Positions 49,395 to 59,634 of a stretch of 64,000 nucleotides of DNA are shown piece after piece. Every line of letters starts with the position of its first letter. Within the stretch, counting starts at the first letter, position 1. Location of the stretch: assembly GCF_000210295.1 (NCBI RefSeq), contig NC_026735.1, positions 507,749-571,748 of the forward strand, written 5' to 3'. This stretch comes from Trypanosoma brucei gambiense DAL972 (taxonomy: Eukaryota > Euglenozoa > Kinetoplastea > Trypanosomatida > Trypanosomatidae). The position numbers and the translations under genes were made by a program. Under the pieces are notes generated by a model. It made no database searches and was not told the origin of the DNA. It worked only from the letters and a program-made list of their open reading frames with translations.

Positions 49395-50630
49395 TCACCT
49401 CCTCTCTGTTATTTGTAGGTAATGAGTAGACAAAAGTGAAAAGGCTTCAATGACGATGGATTGAGGCACAGCGGCAGAGACTGATGCTGCGACTGGTCCA
49501 TGGCCACTATGCTGAGGGGGAAACAACCCATTATCTCCGAGAGGGAACCTTTCATCACTGCACAATAAAAGCAAAAGTAAGTCCCACTCCTGCAGGAGAT
49601 AGAAAAGGATGTGTTCACCCTCCGCTCGCTCTTCATCGTTTAGCGCATTTGGCGGCACGGCCCTCAACGACATGCAGGAAATAACCTCATGCAGAAGGTA
49701 GAAAAGATGCTTAGCAAGTGCGGGGAGAACATCAACCACTGCACTTGAATCTGCAGCGCGGTGATCCCCAGTTGAGTTAGTCCGCCAGCGTGCCGCCCCG
49801 ACAAGGTTATGAAGGGAACGAAGTATGGGAAGTAACAAGCCAACAAGGGACTCAACAACAGTTCCAGCGGCTGAAGCATGGGAACTTTTTTCACATACAT
49901 GCGGATTCGTAGGAACCGGGCTAAACCGCTCGTGTATCCAACTGGCGGTTAACCGCAGCAAATAGTCGGGCGCGAGGTGACACAGAGGTTCCCCACTTTT
50001 CCAACTGTCAAACATGTCCCCCTCCCCCCCACTCCATCCAGAGTTTAATGCAAATGCATTTGTATCATGATTGGCCGCTACCATGTTGAGTGGCTTGTGA
50101 GAAGAGCTGTTGGCGCCAGCATCCTGCTTTCGGTATTCACCCGCCCATTTTTGTTCACCCCCTCTCTCCTCATTTTCCTTCTGTCTAACTGGAAACTGAG
50201 CAGTAGTGGCGCAGGGTGTAATTTCCTCATGCGTGGCACCAGTTCCACCCAGTAATGGCAATTGCTGGGTGGTATAACCAAACGCATTAATGCCTAACCC
50301 CTCCAAGAAGCTGGGCTCAAGAGGAAAAAAACGTCTGCGGAGTTTTTCTGCTTCGGCTGCGAGCGCCCGGGCGTTGGCTTCATGGAAGACAAACCACTCC
50401 CGCTGCCGGCTGACGTTGGCGTAGATGCGGAAAAGTTGCAATTGCAGCTGTGCTGTTATTTCCGAACCACAGCCGCCTTCAGTCACAACAGATGTCAACT
50501 GCTTTTCTCGGATGCGTGGACAAACCATGGAGGCGCCTTTGTTGTTTTGTGGTTGCTTTTGTTGCTTTTGATACGGTTCCTCACCCACATTGGTGCTATA
50601 ACGGAGAGCCTGGAAGAATCCCGAGGGCAT
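49395..50630 (-). CDS. Conserved 411-aa protein, possibly mitochondrial, unknown function
   Basis: 411 aa. The N-terminus MPSGFFQALRYSTNVG could be a short mitochondrial presequence. Residues about 58-110 form a helical region with conserved-looking aromatics (QLQLFRIYANVSRQREWFVF and EANARALAAEAEKLRRRF, then FPLEPSFLEGLG). The middle is low-complexity (Gly/Glu/Ser). The C-terminal half is predicted all-helical, with Leu-rich segments such as LVGLLLPILRSLHNLVG, HLFYLLHEVISCM and FYLLQEWDLLLLLLC. It looks like a helical-repeat fold rather than membrane segments. No family recognised. Confidence 0.75.
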   Translation of the reverse strand: MPSGFFQALRYSTNVGEEPYQKQQKQPQNNKGASMVCPRIREKQLTSVVTEGGCGSEITAQLQLQLFRIYANVSRQREWFVFHEANARALAAEAEKLRRRFFPLEPSFLEGLGINAFGYTTQQLPLLGGTGATHEEITPCATTAQFPVRQKENEERGGEQKWAGEYRKQDAGANSSSHKPLNMVAANHDTNAFALNSGWSGGEGDMFDSWKSGEPLCHLAPDYLLRLTASWIHERFSPVPTNPHVCEKSSHASAAGTVVESLVGLLLPILRSLHNLVGAARWRTNSTGDHRAADSSAVVDVLPALAKHLFYLLHEVISCMSLRAVPPNALNDEERAEGEHILFYLLQEWDLLLLLLCSDERFPLGDNGLFPPQHSGHGPVAASVSAAVPQSIVIEAFSLLSTHYLQITERR

Positions 50631-52601
50631 CAGTAATAACTAATACGCATCCATGCACGCAAACGAAGAGCGGAGAGAGGTAGAGGTAGAGAACAGAGGT
50701 AGAAAACAATCACAAGCAGAATCGAAGCAATGAGCTGGTAGAAGCATGTGTGCGCGTAATTGAAACATGAGGAACTAAACGAACAAAACGGATCAACTCA
50801 AAACATCTTCTTTATCTTTATCCTTATTCTTTTTCTTCCCCTTCAACAAGGGTTATGAAAACAATACAGATGGACACAGTCACATTTATAGGGAGCCGCT
50901 ATCTCTCAATCTCTCAATCTCTCAATCTCTCTCTCTTTCTTTTTCTTTCTTTCTGCCTCTTTCCCCCCTTTTTCCTCCACAATATTGTCTCAATATAAAG
51001 ATGAAGTGTGAGTCTCACTTTACTTTCCTCCACCTCTTTCCTTCAGAAAACCACACGATAAAGGTGAGGGCAGGAGGAGGGGGAAAAGTAAAGTGCATTG
51101 ACGAACTGTGAAATAGAGGGAAAAAAAGATGAAAAGAAAAAAAAAAGTCACAACTTACCAACTGAAGAACACGAACCACTAGTTTACAACGTTTTCTCGT
51201 TTTCGTTTGTTTATTTGGTTTGGTTTGGTTTGGTTTTTTTCTACATTTTAATATGCTCTTTCGGTAATGACAAAATAATAATAATAATAATGATAGAAAA
51301 TAACTCACTTCAGGGAATCAAAACCTATCTCTCATCCTCCCACTTGCTTGCGATATAATAATAAACCTCATTATATGTGAGGAAGACTTCAAATGTAAAT
51401 AAACCGTAGAAATTACTGAAAAGCGGAGGAGGAGGAGGAGAAGGATAAGAAGAAGAACCGCGAAACAGAGGAAAAAGGAGGAAACAACACACAGAAGCAC
51501 ACACAAACCTTAACAAGGTATTGGGAAAAGAAAATACAATAGGAAAAGAAGAAAAAAAAAAAGAGGTATGTGCATAATCAACGAATCAGCCGATGAGTAA
51601 AAACGTCAGCTCTTAAGTGCCTCTTGCACAAGGAAAGTAAAAAAAAGGAGGAACGAAAAAGAACCGCCACATCACCAATGAATACGAAGCAAATACTACC
51701 GATCATTTGTTTTTGTTTTTTCCCCCCACCCCCTCCGTTTTTTTTTATATAAAAAGGAGGGAAATTCCTTTAATGCGTTCACTACACAAGATGATGATGA
51801 TGATGATAACAATAATAATAATAACTATGAAGTAGAGGAGTTAAACACTCGATACTGCAAGGTAGTTTAGCGGGCTGCATACGATGCTTTGTTCTGATAC
51901 ACTGTTCGAAAACGGCTGCGGTTCACCATGCTAAAAGATGAGATGAAGCAACGAGTGGACATATGCTTCAGAAGAACAAAAAAAATAAAATAAAATAAAA
52001 TAGAAATTGAATACGTCGAGGCGAAACTAAGACAAAAAAAAACAAATCAAGGGAGTCACATGGGATTTCTAACCACTGTTACTTCACCTCCTCGATGTTG
52101 CTATTTTTGTTTCTTTTTTTTTTTAATTGTGTGTTGTTGTTGTTGTTGTTTCCATGGTGGAAGCAAAACATTATTAATCTACGTTGCGCCAGCCTATTAT
52201 TCAGAGTGTTGCACAAAACAAAACAACAAAAAAAAAGGGCGCCAAATGAATCCCAATGCTCAAAAAAAAAAAACTTTCTTCTGAGTGTTGTACGGCCCGA
52301 TTCCTCATCTTCTCTTTTATTTCGCATTCCCCCTTCACTACTTTATAATTGTATTTTTTTTTATTTTGTTTTTTTTTTTTAATGATCACACCCAGTAAGT
52401 AAAATCCTTCACACTCACACCTTCATAAAAACTGTAGGGGAGGAGGGGAAAATTGAGGTTCATCCCAAAAAACAAAAAAAAAGAAAGAAAGAGAAAGAGA
52501 GAGAGGGAGAGAGAGAGAGAGAGGGAGGGAGGGTGAAAAAAAAAGAAAAAAAACCTAAAATGAAAATGAATATAAAAATAAAAATAAAAAAAATGAACAA
52601 A
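50631..52601. other. Intergenic spacer, about 2 kb
   Basis: Contains three 8-bp CTCTCAAT-type units at about 50903-50926 running into a CT/TTTC tract, GGTTT repeats near 51218-51236, AAT runs near 51277-51290, GAT repeats near 51791-51808, and A/G-rich runs at about 52475-52560. No gene seen. Confidence 0.7.
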
Positions 52602-53057
52602 TCAAGCGGTAGCGCATTCCTCATTATTGTCTTTTAGTTGCTGCGGCAATCTGTCATGCGGGTGTGCTGCATGCCATGAATTTCCATCCATCTGCGAGTA
52701 ATCCCAGTGCTTAGCGCATTCCTTTGCCCACCAGACGCGGCGCATCATCGACGTCTCCCGGTTGCTAGCGACATTTGGATATATAATTGGTGAGAGGGTT
52801 GCGCCAAGGCAAAACCCGAGGACGGTAAAACCAGTGAAGGTACTGAACACCACAAAACCGGTATTGCGCCGCCCCCTCACGTATCCGATTCCCAACAAAG
52901 TTGAAAACGCAGCAGCCCCAACTCCCAGCGTCAGTTGTTGACGGCACACACAATATTGTTGACCCCATACACCACCTTCTTTTTCAAAACGCAAAAGGTC
53001 CTTCGGGTACATCATGGGAAGGTCAGCGACCAGTACTTTTCCATCTTTTCCTGTCAT
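52602..53057 (-). CDS. Small two-TM protein, possibly mitochondrial
   Basis: 151 aa from ATG at 53057 (the upstream extension starts at TTG). Two hydrophobic segments, about 42-60 (QLTLGVGAAAFSTLLGIGYV) and 68-91 (TGFVVFSTFTGFTVLGFCLG), are joined by a short basic loop, RGRRN. This helical-hairpin topology is common in inner-membrane subunits. The tail contains MMRRVWWAKECAKHWDYSQM and a His-rich end. The short basic loop with Gly-rich helices resembles small respiratory-chain or TIM-type proteins. No orthologue recognised, so a mitochondrial location is a guess. Confidence 0.75.
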   Translation of the reverse strand: MTGKDGKVLVADLPMMYPKDLLRFEKEGGVWGQQYCVCRQQLTLGVGAAAFSTLLGIGYVRGRRNTGFVVFSTFTGFTVLGFCLGATLSPIIYPNVASNRETSMMRRVWWAKECAKHWDYSQMDGNSWHAAHPHDRLPQQLKDNNEECATA

Positions 53058-53533
53058 GATTCTCAAGCAAATGCCAACTCGTAGGTAGTTTCTCTTGTTT
53101 TTTTTTTTACTTTTTCTTTTCTCCTTTTATGTAACAGTAAATGGTATATATATATATATATATATATATATACGTGTGTGTTTCTCTCCTCTCTTCTCCC
53201 CTTTATTGCTACCGGTATAGTTATTTTTTTAAACCCTCACTTGCTTTTCGTTCCTTCAGTAGTTTTCTTTCAACAAAAAAAGGGGGAAAAAAGTCAAAAA
53301 CTGGGTTCACTAACTTCTCTCCTAATGCTCCTACACTACAACTACTTTTAGTTACTTTTTTTTTTTTTTCAGCCACCTGAATCACGCTAATAGTTTAAAC
53401 GCCTAATTTTTGCAGCTCCGTATGGACCTATTTAAATGTGCTGGGAAGTTTTAGTCTGATCTACTTTGAAATCACACGAAATTAAAATGACAAAAATGTA
53501 ACTTGCTTTTCCTACTTTTTTTTTTCAAATGTA

Positions 53534-53537
<4 letters not shown>

Positions 53538-53570
<33 letters not shown>
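53538..53570. repeat. (TG)n microsatellite
   Basis: About 16 uninterrupted TG units, on the minus strand (CA)n. Confidence 0.9.
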
Positions 53571-53580
<10 letters not shown>

Positions 53581-54388
53581 TTATTATATGGTTTTTATTA
53601 ATTTTATTTTTTGAAATACGGTAGCGAAAACAAAATAAAATAAAACAACACAAAACAACACAAAAAAAGAAAATAATAAGAGGAAAGAGTAAAATATATA
53701 TATATATGTTAGAAAAAGGGGTATGAAATGAGAAAACAAAAAGTTAGGCAAGCGGAACGCATGGAAGGGGGAAAAAGAGAAAAAAAAGTCACTCGAACCC
53801 CTCCTCTTCCTCCTTAAAGGGGAAGCTCATATATTATATTATATTTATTTGTATTTGTATTTGTATTTGTATTCGTATCTTTATGTTTACACACTGACAC
53901 CTCCCGCATGAGTTTCCTTCCTTCCATTTACTCGGCTCCCATTTTTCTCATATGCCTCCATGCATGCACACACTTACTGAGGGCGAAGCGGGAGTGGTGG
54001 AAAAGGAGGGAGTGCCAAATGTTTGGAAGACGTGAAAAGAAAAAAGGAAATAAAAAAACAAACATAAACATAAACATAAACAAATACAAATACAAATGAA
54101 CACACGTCATTGGAAAAAAAAAAAGAAAAGGGAGAACAAAAGGCGAAATTGTTCCTTTTCCGTGCGCAATAGACTGGCCGCGTATTCTTCGAGCGGTTTC
54201 AGTAGCACAAATGATTCCTTCTTTTTCCTTTGTTTCTAATTTTTTTTTTCTATTCGTTATATTCCTCTTCCTACTTTCATTTCTTTTTTCTCTTCCTCTC
54301 TTCCACCTCCCCTCCGTCCATACCACATTATACCCTTCCTCTTTTCAGATAAACCAATTCTGCAGCTTAACTACTATAGTCTTACTAG

Positions 54389-54392
<4 letters not shown>

Positions 54393-54428
<36 letters not shown>
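54393..54428. repeat. (AT)n microsatellite
   Basis: Eighteen AT units without interruption. Self-complementary, so it could extrude as a hairpin. Confidence 0.9.
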
Positions 54429-54431
<3 letters not shown>

Positions 54432-54955
54432 TAAATAATTGCATGTTTCTCAGCCTTTTTTCTGTCTTTTGTCTGCTCGTTTGTCCCATTTTTTTTTTCC
54501 CCCTCCCCATCTTCTTTCCTTCTTTTTCCTTCTATACTTTCTCGTGTAGCCCTGTTATGGTTGCTGTTTGGATCCTTTAGACCCTCCGACACGTCTTTCA
54601 GCTTTTTTTTTCCTCCTGCCGCTCCGCCCCACCCCCTTTTCCACCACGACTGCCTTCTTTAAAACTTCTCCATCTTTTTCCCCCTCGTCTCTCATCATTG
54701 CTTTTTGTTTTGCCCTTTCATTACCAATATTATTATTATTATTGTTATTATTATTATTGTTGTTGTTTCTGATGATGCTGCTGCGTTCATTTTCCGCCCC
54801 CTCAATCCCATTCTCTCATAAAATACACGTAAATGTAGGTGTCCCCCAACGAAACTCCACTAGCCATTTTTTTTTCTTTTTTTTTTCTTTTTGTTTTTCG
54901 TGTATTTCGTCCTCTGTTCTCATTGTTTCTCGAGATGATGTCAACACGAGGTGCA

Positions 54956-54986
<31 letters not shown>

Positions 54987-55609
54987 CCCATCAAGATCAT
55001 TTGAACAGATTCCAATCGTTAGCTTCTTCTCTCCCCCGCCCTTTTGATTCACTGGCACTCACCTTCCGGTTACCACCATTGGTTTGAAAACAGTTATTGC
55101 GGCAACGGTGAATATGTCATAACGCCTTCTCTCTCTTAACTGCATCTCCGTGGTAAGAAATTATAGCGTGATCAATTGGACGGAGAGGGGTTTAAAAAAA
55201 AAAAAAGAAAGAAACATGAGAAGAACAAAACCGAATAGCAACCGAATAGGAAGATGGGTGAGTCAGAGAAGAAATCAAGGACAAAAGGTAGAGGTAATGG
55301 GACAGGAAAGAGAAAAAGGAGATATGGGCTTCAGAAAGAGGGTTCCATCAACACAACGATACCTTGCTCACCGTTACCATGTCACCCCACTACTCTTGTT
55401 GATTTTTTTTTTAAAGAAAAGGGAAAGGGGGAAAAAAAAACGAAGCATTGTTAACGTTATTTCTTTTTCCTGGTTCATTCGGACTACTACACCTTATTAT
55501 AGCGCTGTGAAGGGGATTTAACAAAAAAAAAACAATAATAATAATAATAATAATAATAACCCCCGGCACAGTCGCGTGCCGAACACTACAATTTTTCAGA
55601 ATTTGGGCT

Positions 55610-56935
55610 TCAGTCCCTTACGCGGTCGTCACGCACGCGGGGCCGCTCCCCCTCACGCGGGTACCTTCGGCGTGATGGACTGCGACTTCGGTCACGGCCC
55701 CGTTCCCGCTCCCGTGTGAATCGCTTGGGACTGCGGCTGCGAGTTCGACTGCGACTGCGGCTGCGGCTGCGGCGTCGGTGCCGGCGTTCGTACGAGGGTG
55801 AGCGGGACCGGGAACGGGGCCGCCGCCTGTCGTATTCACCACCCACACGACGGTCATTGTAAGGAGGCCTTCTGCCAACATCCCCTCGTCTGTCACCACC
55901 CATAGGACCCATGTAATAACCACCAGGGGGTGCATGTCCCATACGTCCCATTGCGCCCATATTACCCCCACGGTTGCGGTCGTACGAGCCGGGCTGCATG
56001 CGACAATCCCTCGCCATGTGACCCGGACGACCGCAGGTGCGGCAGGTTGGCTCACCACGGCACTGAGTGGCAACGTGACCCTCTTTATTACATTTGAAGC
56101 ACCGTTGTCGCTGACGCCTCTCAATCTGCACACGGTGCCCATCCATCTCCGTACCGTCCATCTGAATGGCAGCCGCACAGGCACTTTCGTCTGCAAAACC
56201 AACAAAGGCGAACATCTTCCTTTCATGAATAAAAATATCCACCGGCTCGCCAACTGCCGCGAAAAAATTGCGAATAGAGTTCTCTGTTACATCTGGTGGA
56301 AGGTTCTTGACGACGACCTTCATCTCCAGTTGACTCTCCCGACTCACTGTCCGCTTGAGCTCGACATTAATGATGGTGCCGTTGAGTTCTGTGCCGGTCA
56401 TTTTTAGAGCAGCTTCAACAGCTTCGCGGCTGTCAAACCCAACAAAGGCGTAGCGACGACGGGGTTCCAGAAAGAAATCCAAAATAGTACCTGCGCTTTG
56501 AAACATATTCCGTAGTTGCTGTTCCGTTGCGTCATCAGGAAGGTGACGTACAGCAACCTTGTAGTCGTCACGAAAGCGTTTCTGCTTATTGCTTTCCTCT
56601 GTATTTCCCGTATCCGACAGGCCATCACGATTTGCCCCATTGGAGACCTCTCCCGCGGCATCCTCAGCAGAACCCGCCCCCGCGCCGTCTGCCTGCGGAA
56701 CATCCTCCGTCGTCTTTTCCACGGCCTCCACTTTCAGTGTTACTCCAACATCGAATTCACAACCATCCATTCTTAGAGCTTCCGCGTAATCGTCTTGGTT
56801 CTTGTAGGAAACTGTCGCCTCCGTCCCAGCGACGCTGCATTCCGTCACTTCACCAAAGCGGGTAAAAAATTCACGAACCGCGTCGTCGGCGGTTCCGTCG
56901 GCAAGTCCAGCCACCCGAAGGGTATATTGTTGCAT
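55610..56935 (-). CDS. TRRM1: TRRM1-type SR-related RNA-binding protein (3 RRMs, 2 CCHC knuckles, RS tail)
   Basis: 441 aa. Three RRMs: about 4-72 (RNP1 degenerate, EATVSYKN), 125-196 (RNP1 RRYAFVGF) and 205-274 (RNP1 KMFAFVGF). Two zinc knuckles follow: Cys279-x2-Cys282-x4-His287-x4-Cys292 and Cys298/Cys301/His306/Cys311. Then come a Gly/Met-rich linker and an RS domain (RPRSRSRSPSYERRH onward). This is the domain order of T. brucei RRM1/TRRM1, a nuclear RS protein. I recall reports linking it to RNA abundance and to chromatin along Pol II units. The RS tail would be a phosphorylation target. A 50-residue acidic, Ala-rich linker separates RRM1 from RRM2. Confidence 0.92.
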   Translation of the reverse strand: MQQYTLRVAGLADGTADDAVREFFTRFGEVTECSVAGTEATVSYKNQDDYAEALRMDGCEFDVGVTLKVEAVEKTTEDVPQADGAGAGSAEDAAGEVSNGANRDGLSDTGNTEESNKQKRFRDDYKVAVRHLPDDATEQQLRNMFQSAGTILDFFLEPRRRYAFVGFDSREAVEAALKMTGTELNGTIINVELKRTVSRESQLEMKVVVKNLPPDVTENSIRNFFAAVGEPVDIFIHERKMFAFVGFADESACAAAIQMDGTEMDGHRVQIERRQRQRCFKCNKEGHVATQCRGEPTCRTCGRPGHMARDCRMQPGSYDRNRGGNMGAMGRMGHAPPGGYYMGPMGGDRRGDVGRRPPYNDRRVGGEYDRRRPRSRSRSPSYERRHRRRSRSRSRSRTRSRSPKRFTRERERGRDRSRSPSRRRYPREGERPRVRDDRVRD

Positions 56936-59634
56936 GCTGTTTTTTACCGTTGACTGCTTTTCTCCTGCCTACCACTTAATTACCCTTTCCCCCCTTCTTC
57001 TGAATGGTTTTCGTTACAGGTACCCACCACCTAACCACCTTCTTCGATTAAAATGGATATACCTCTCCAGCAAAGAGTAGCAATTATCTACTCTTTTTCT
57101 TTTTTAAAAAAAAAAAAAGTTTGTTTTTCCCTTTTTTTAATTTTTTTTTCCTTTCCTGACGCAGTGTATATCTGTAAGATTACGCGTACCCCAGATACCT
57201 TTCCTGCGTTTTATGTTTCCGCTTTGGTATCCGCCGTGTGAAGGAAAACGCGAAACGGCCTCGTTCTTTGAGTTCCTTTTTTGGGGTGGGAGGGGAAAGC
57301 TTCTTTCCCTTTCGTCTTCTTCCTTTCTGTTTTTGTCGTCGTCTCGAGACTCCTCCTCCGTTGCCTAATCAACAATATTGATAATAATGTTGTTCCTTCA
57401 GTAATAATGTCCGACAGACTAACGCACCTCTAAGCTTAGCTCTGCGCCAAATCAGAACTACTACGATACGGTTTTGTATATATATATATATATGTATATA
57501 CATACATACAATTACGATATTGTTGTTGGAAAGGGTTAGTGTGTTGATACGCATGCATGAGGAAAGGAGCATAAAGACACATCATAATACCCGGTGGTTA
57601 TTGTTGCAGCAGTGATGACGGAGCTTCCAGTCAATCAGTCAGTCGTGAGTTCGGTTTCATTTTTAACGCATCCATGGGAGTCCTTCAAATTTCCCCACAC
57701 TTCGGAACCTCACATCAGCACATATCGCGTAGAAACGAGCACACTTACACGAAACCACCATACAAACATGAGCCATTTCCCTCCCCTCATGCCTTTCATT
57801 CGCATTCAGTAAATTAGTTTAGTTCATTGAGTATTGTGTTGCCGTATTTGCTCATTGTTCTTATCTGATACATATACGTATACAGCTGCGTGCGAGTGAA
57901 CTTTATGGTTTGGGTCGCAGCACACCTCACCAAATATCGCACACAAACATTCACCCAACCACTCAGTCATACATAAATTCACGTGCACAGGATATGTACA
58001 AGTAAAAACAACAACTACAAAAGAAAAAGCAACCATCGTGTGCACGACCATTGTAAACAGTACCACGAAATACGCACGAACTGACACGACGTCACAGCGC
58101 AACATATGCAAACTAAAGCCTCTCCCTCATTGCTCCTTCCAACTCAAACAAACCCGCGTCACCACGACAACACGACACCACCTCCCCTACCACCACCACA
58201 ACAAAAAATATATACAACAAAAAATAGAAACGCGCATGATTTTTTTTTTTTCATCATTCGTCCCCCCACCCGCACTAACCAGGAAATTACAGCGGGTGAA
58301 GGAGGTTTGAGAGTACACAGTCAAGTGGTAACTAGCCCACATAACCACAACATACGAATGGAAAGAGAAGGGGAAAAAGAAAGGCTAAGGTAAGGAAAGG
58401 TAAGGTCAAAAAAAAAAACAGAAAAAAAAAAGAAATATAGCAAAACACATAAGCGAAATGAGATAGAGAAACCCACGCCTTCCCCCTCTCTTTCTCTTTA
58501 TTCAACTGACTCCTCACCCTTTCAATTATCCATCAACAATGGTTCCCCATCACACTCCTCACCACTTCCTCTCCTCCCACCTTACATGCATACCTTTTCG
58601 TGTCCACGCTCCCATTTGATTAGGTGTCCTGCACCTCAGACATGAAAATAAAATAAAAATAAAAAACAAACCCATTTATTGTGTGTGTGTGTGTGTGTGT
58701 GTGTTTCGTTTCTCCGTCACTTTAAATTTAACATATTTATTTATTTGATCGCTCTTCCCACACACACACACACACACACCTCCCGTCGCGCACCTGCTTG
58801 CCTCATTGCTTGCCTGATACTGCCTCAGATTGTATATACACAAACACACTAATTTATGTAAAGCAAAGGAAGCAACACCAACAAAAATATAATTGGAGGG
58901 ATGAAGCAAATGAATAAACAAATAAATAAGTGAACGAATTAATGAATGAAGTAAGGAACTTCAAAGTGTTTGGAAACCCACGAGGGGGGGAAAGAAAAAG
59001 TAGTCATAACGGCAAAGAGGGGGAAACCAGTCAGTCTCCGCCACTGAATATCATGACACTCACAGGTCATTCCTACTTTCCCGAAGATTGGCAGTAGGAA
59101 GCATTAGGCGCCGGTATTAGAATCAGAATAAAAACTTATAAGGTATGGAAAGTAGTCTTCATGAGCCGCCCTATTCGCAACGGCGAGGCATCAAATAATA
59201 AATGGAGGGATGGAAAACGCTAGTATTTAAAGAATGAAAACAGGAAATAAGGGAGATACATTCCCTCATTTCCTTATGGTACCTTCACAGCACTGCAATT
59301 GTTTGCCATCACAGATTCGAGCACACAAACACGCGAGGACACGTACCACAGAGATCAAGTGCCGACACATAAAGTGGCATCCTTTCCACAAAAATTTAAA
59401 AAAATAGAAGACAAAAGACAGTAAAGTCGAGAAAGGATAAAAAAGAAAGGGGACAACACGAAATGAAACACAGAAGACAAAAATTTTCCAACGTGTGTTA
59501 AATTAGAGAGCGGGCAACAATATAAACAATTTTACAAAATATATTTATTAATCGGCATATATTTATTCGCCAAAGACAAGTGGCGCACGTGCTAAGTGCA
59601 CGCGCAGCTCTGAAAGCAGGTAAGGACACGTGCC
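56936..59634. other. Intergenic spacer, about 2.7 kb
   Basis: Expected TRRM1 5' UTR and ALG12 3' UTR. It contains TA runs near 57476-57492, GT repeats at 58681-58704 and the complementary CA repeats at 58759-58779, 54 nt apart, plus A/T runs. A 95-aa minus frame at 57824-58111 is Val/Cys-rich but unsupported. No gene seen. Confidence 0.7.
58681..58779. repeat. Complementary (GT)n and (CA)n tracts 54 nt apart
   Basis: A run of 12 GT units (58681-58704) and about 10 CA units (58759-58779) could pair as a stem of about 20 bp in the transcript. Confidence 0.85.

Larger units (their letters stand above)
53058..55609. other. Intergenic spacer, about 2.55 kb, rich in microsatellites
   Basis: Repeats include (TA)n at 53145-53172, (TG)n at 53538-53570, (TTTG)-type near 53846-53872 with a roughly complementary A-rich run near 54060-54096, (TA)n at 54393-54428, (TTA)n near 54730-54765, (AAT)n at 54956-54984 and again at 55533-55559. 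It should contain the 3' UTR of TRRM1 and the 5' UTR of the 151-aa gene. No gene seen. Confidence 0.75.

Noticed and set aside
57824..58111. 95-aa minus-strand Val/Cys-rich frame
   Set aside because: Unsupported, located in the TRRM1/ALG12 spacer, with no recognisable motif or splice context.
58681..58779. GT/CA complementary tracts as a CRISPR-like or hairpin gene
   Set aside because: Simple dinucleotide repeats common in this genome; pairing is possible but there is no evidence of function.
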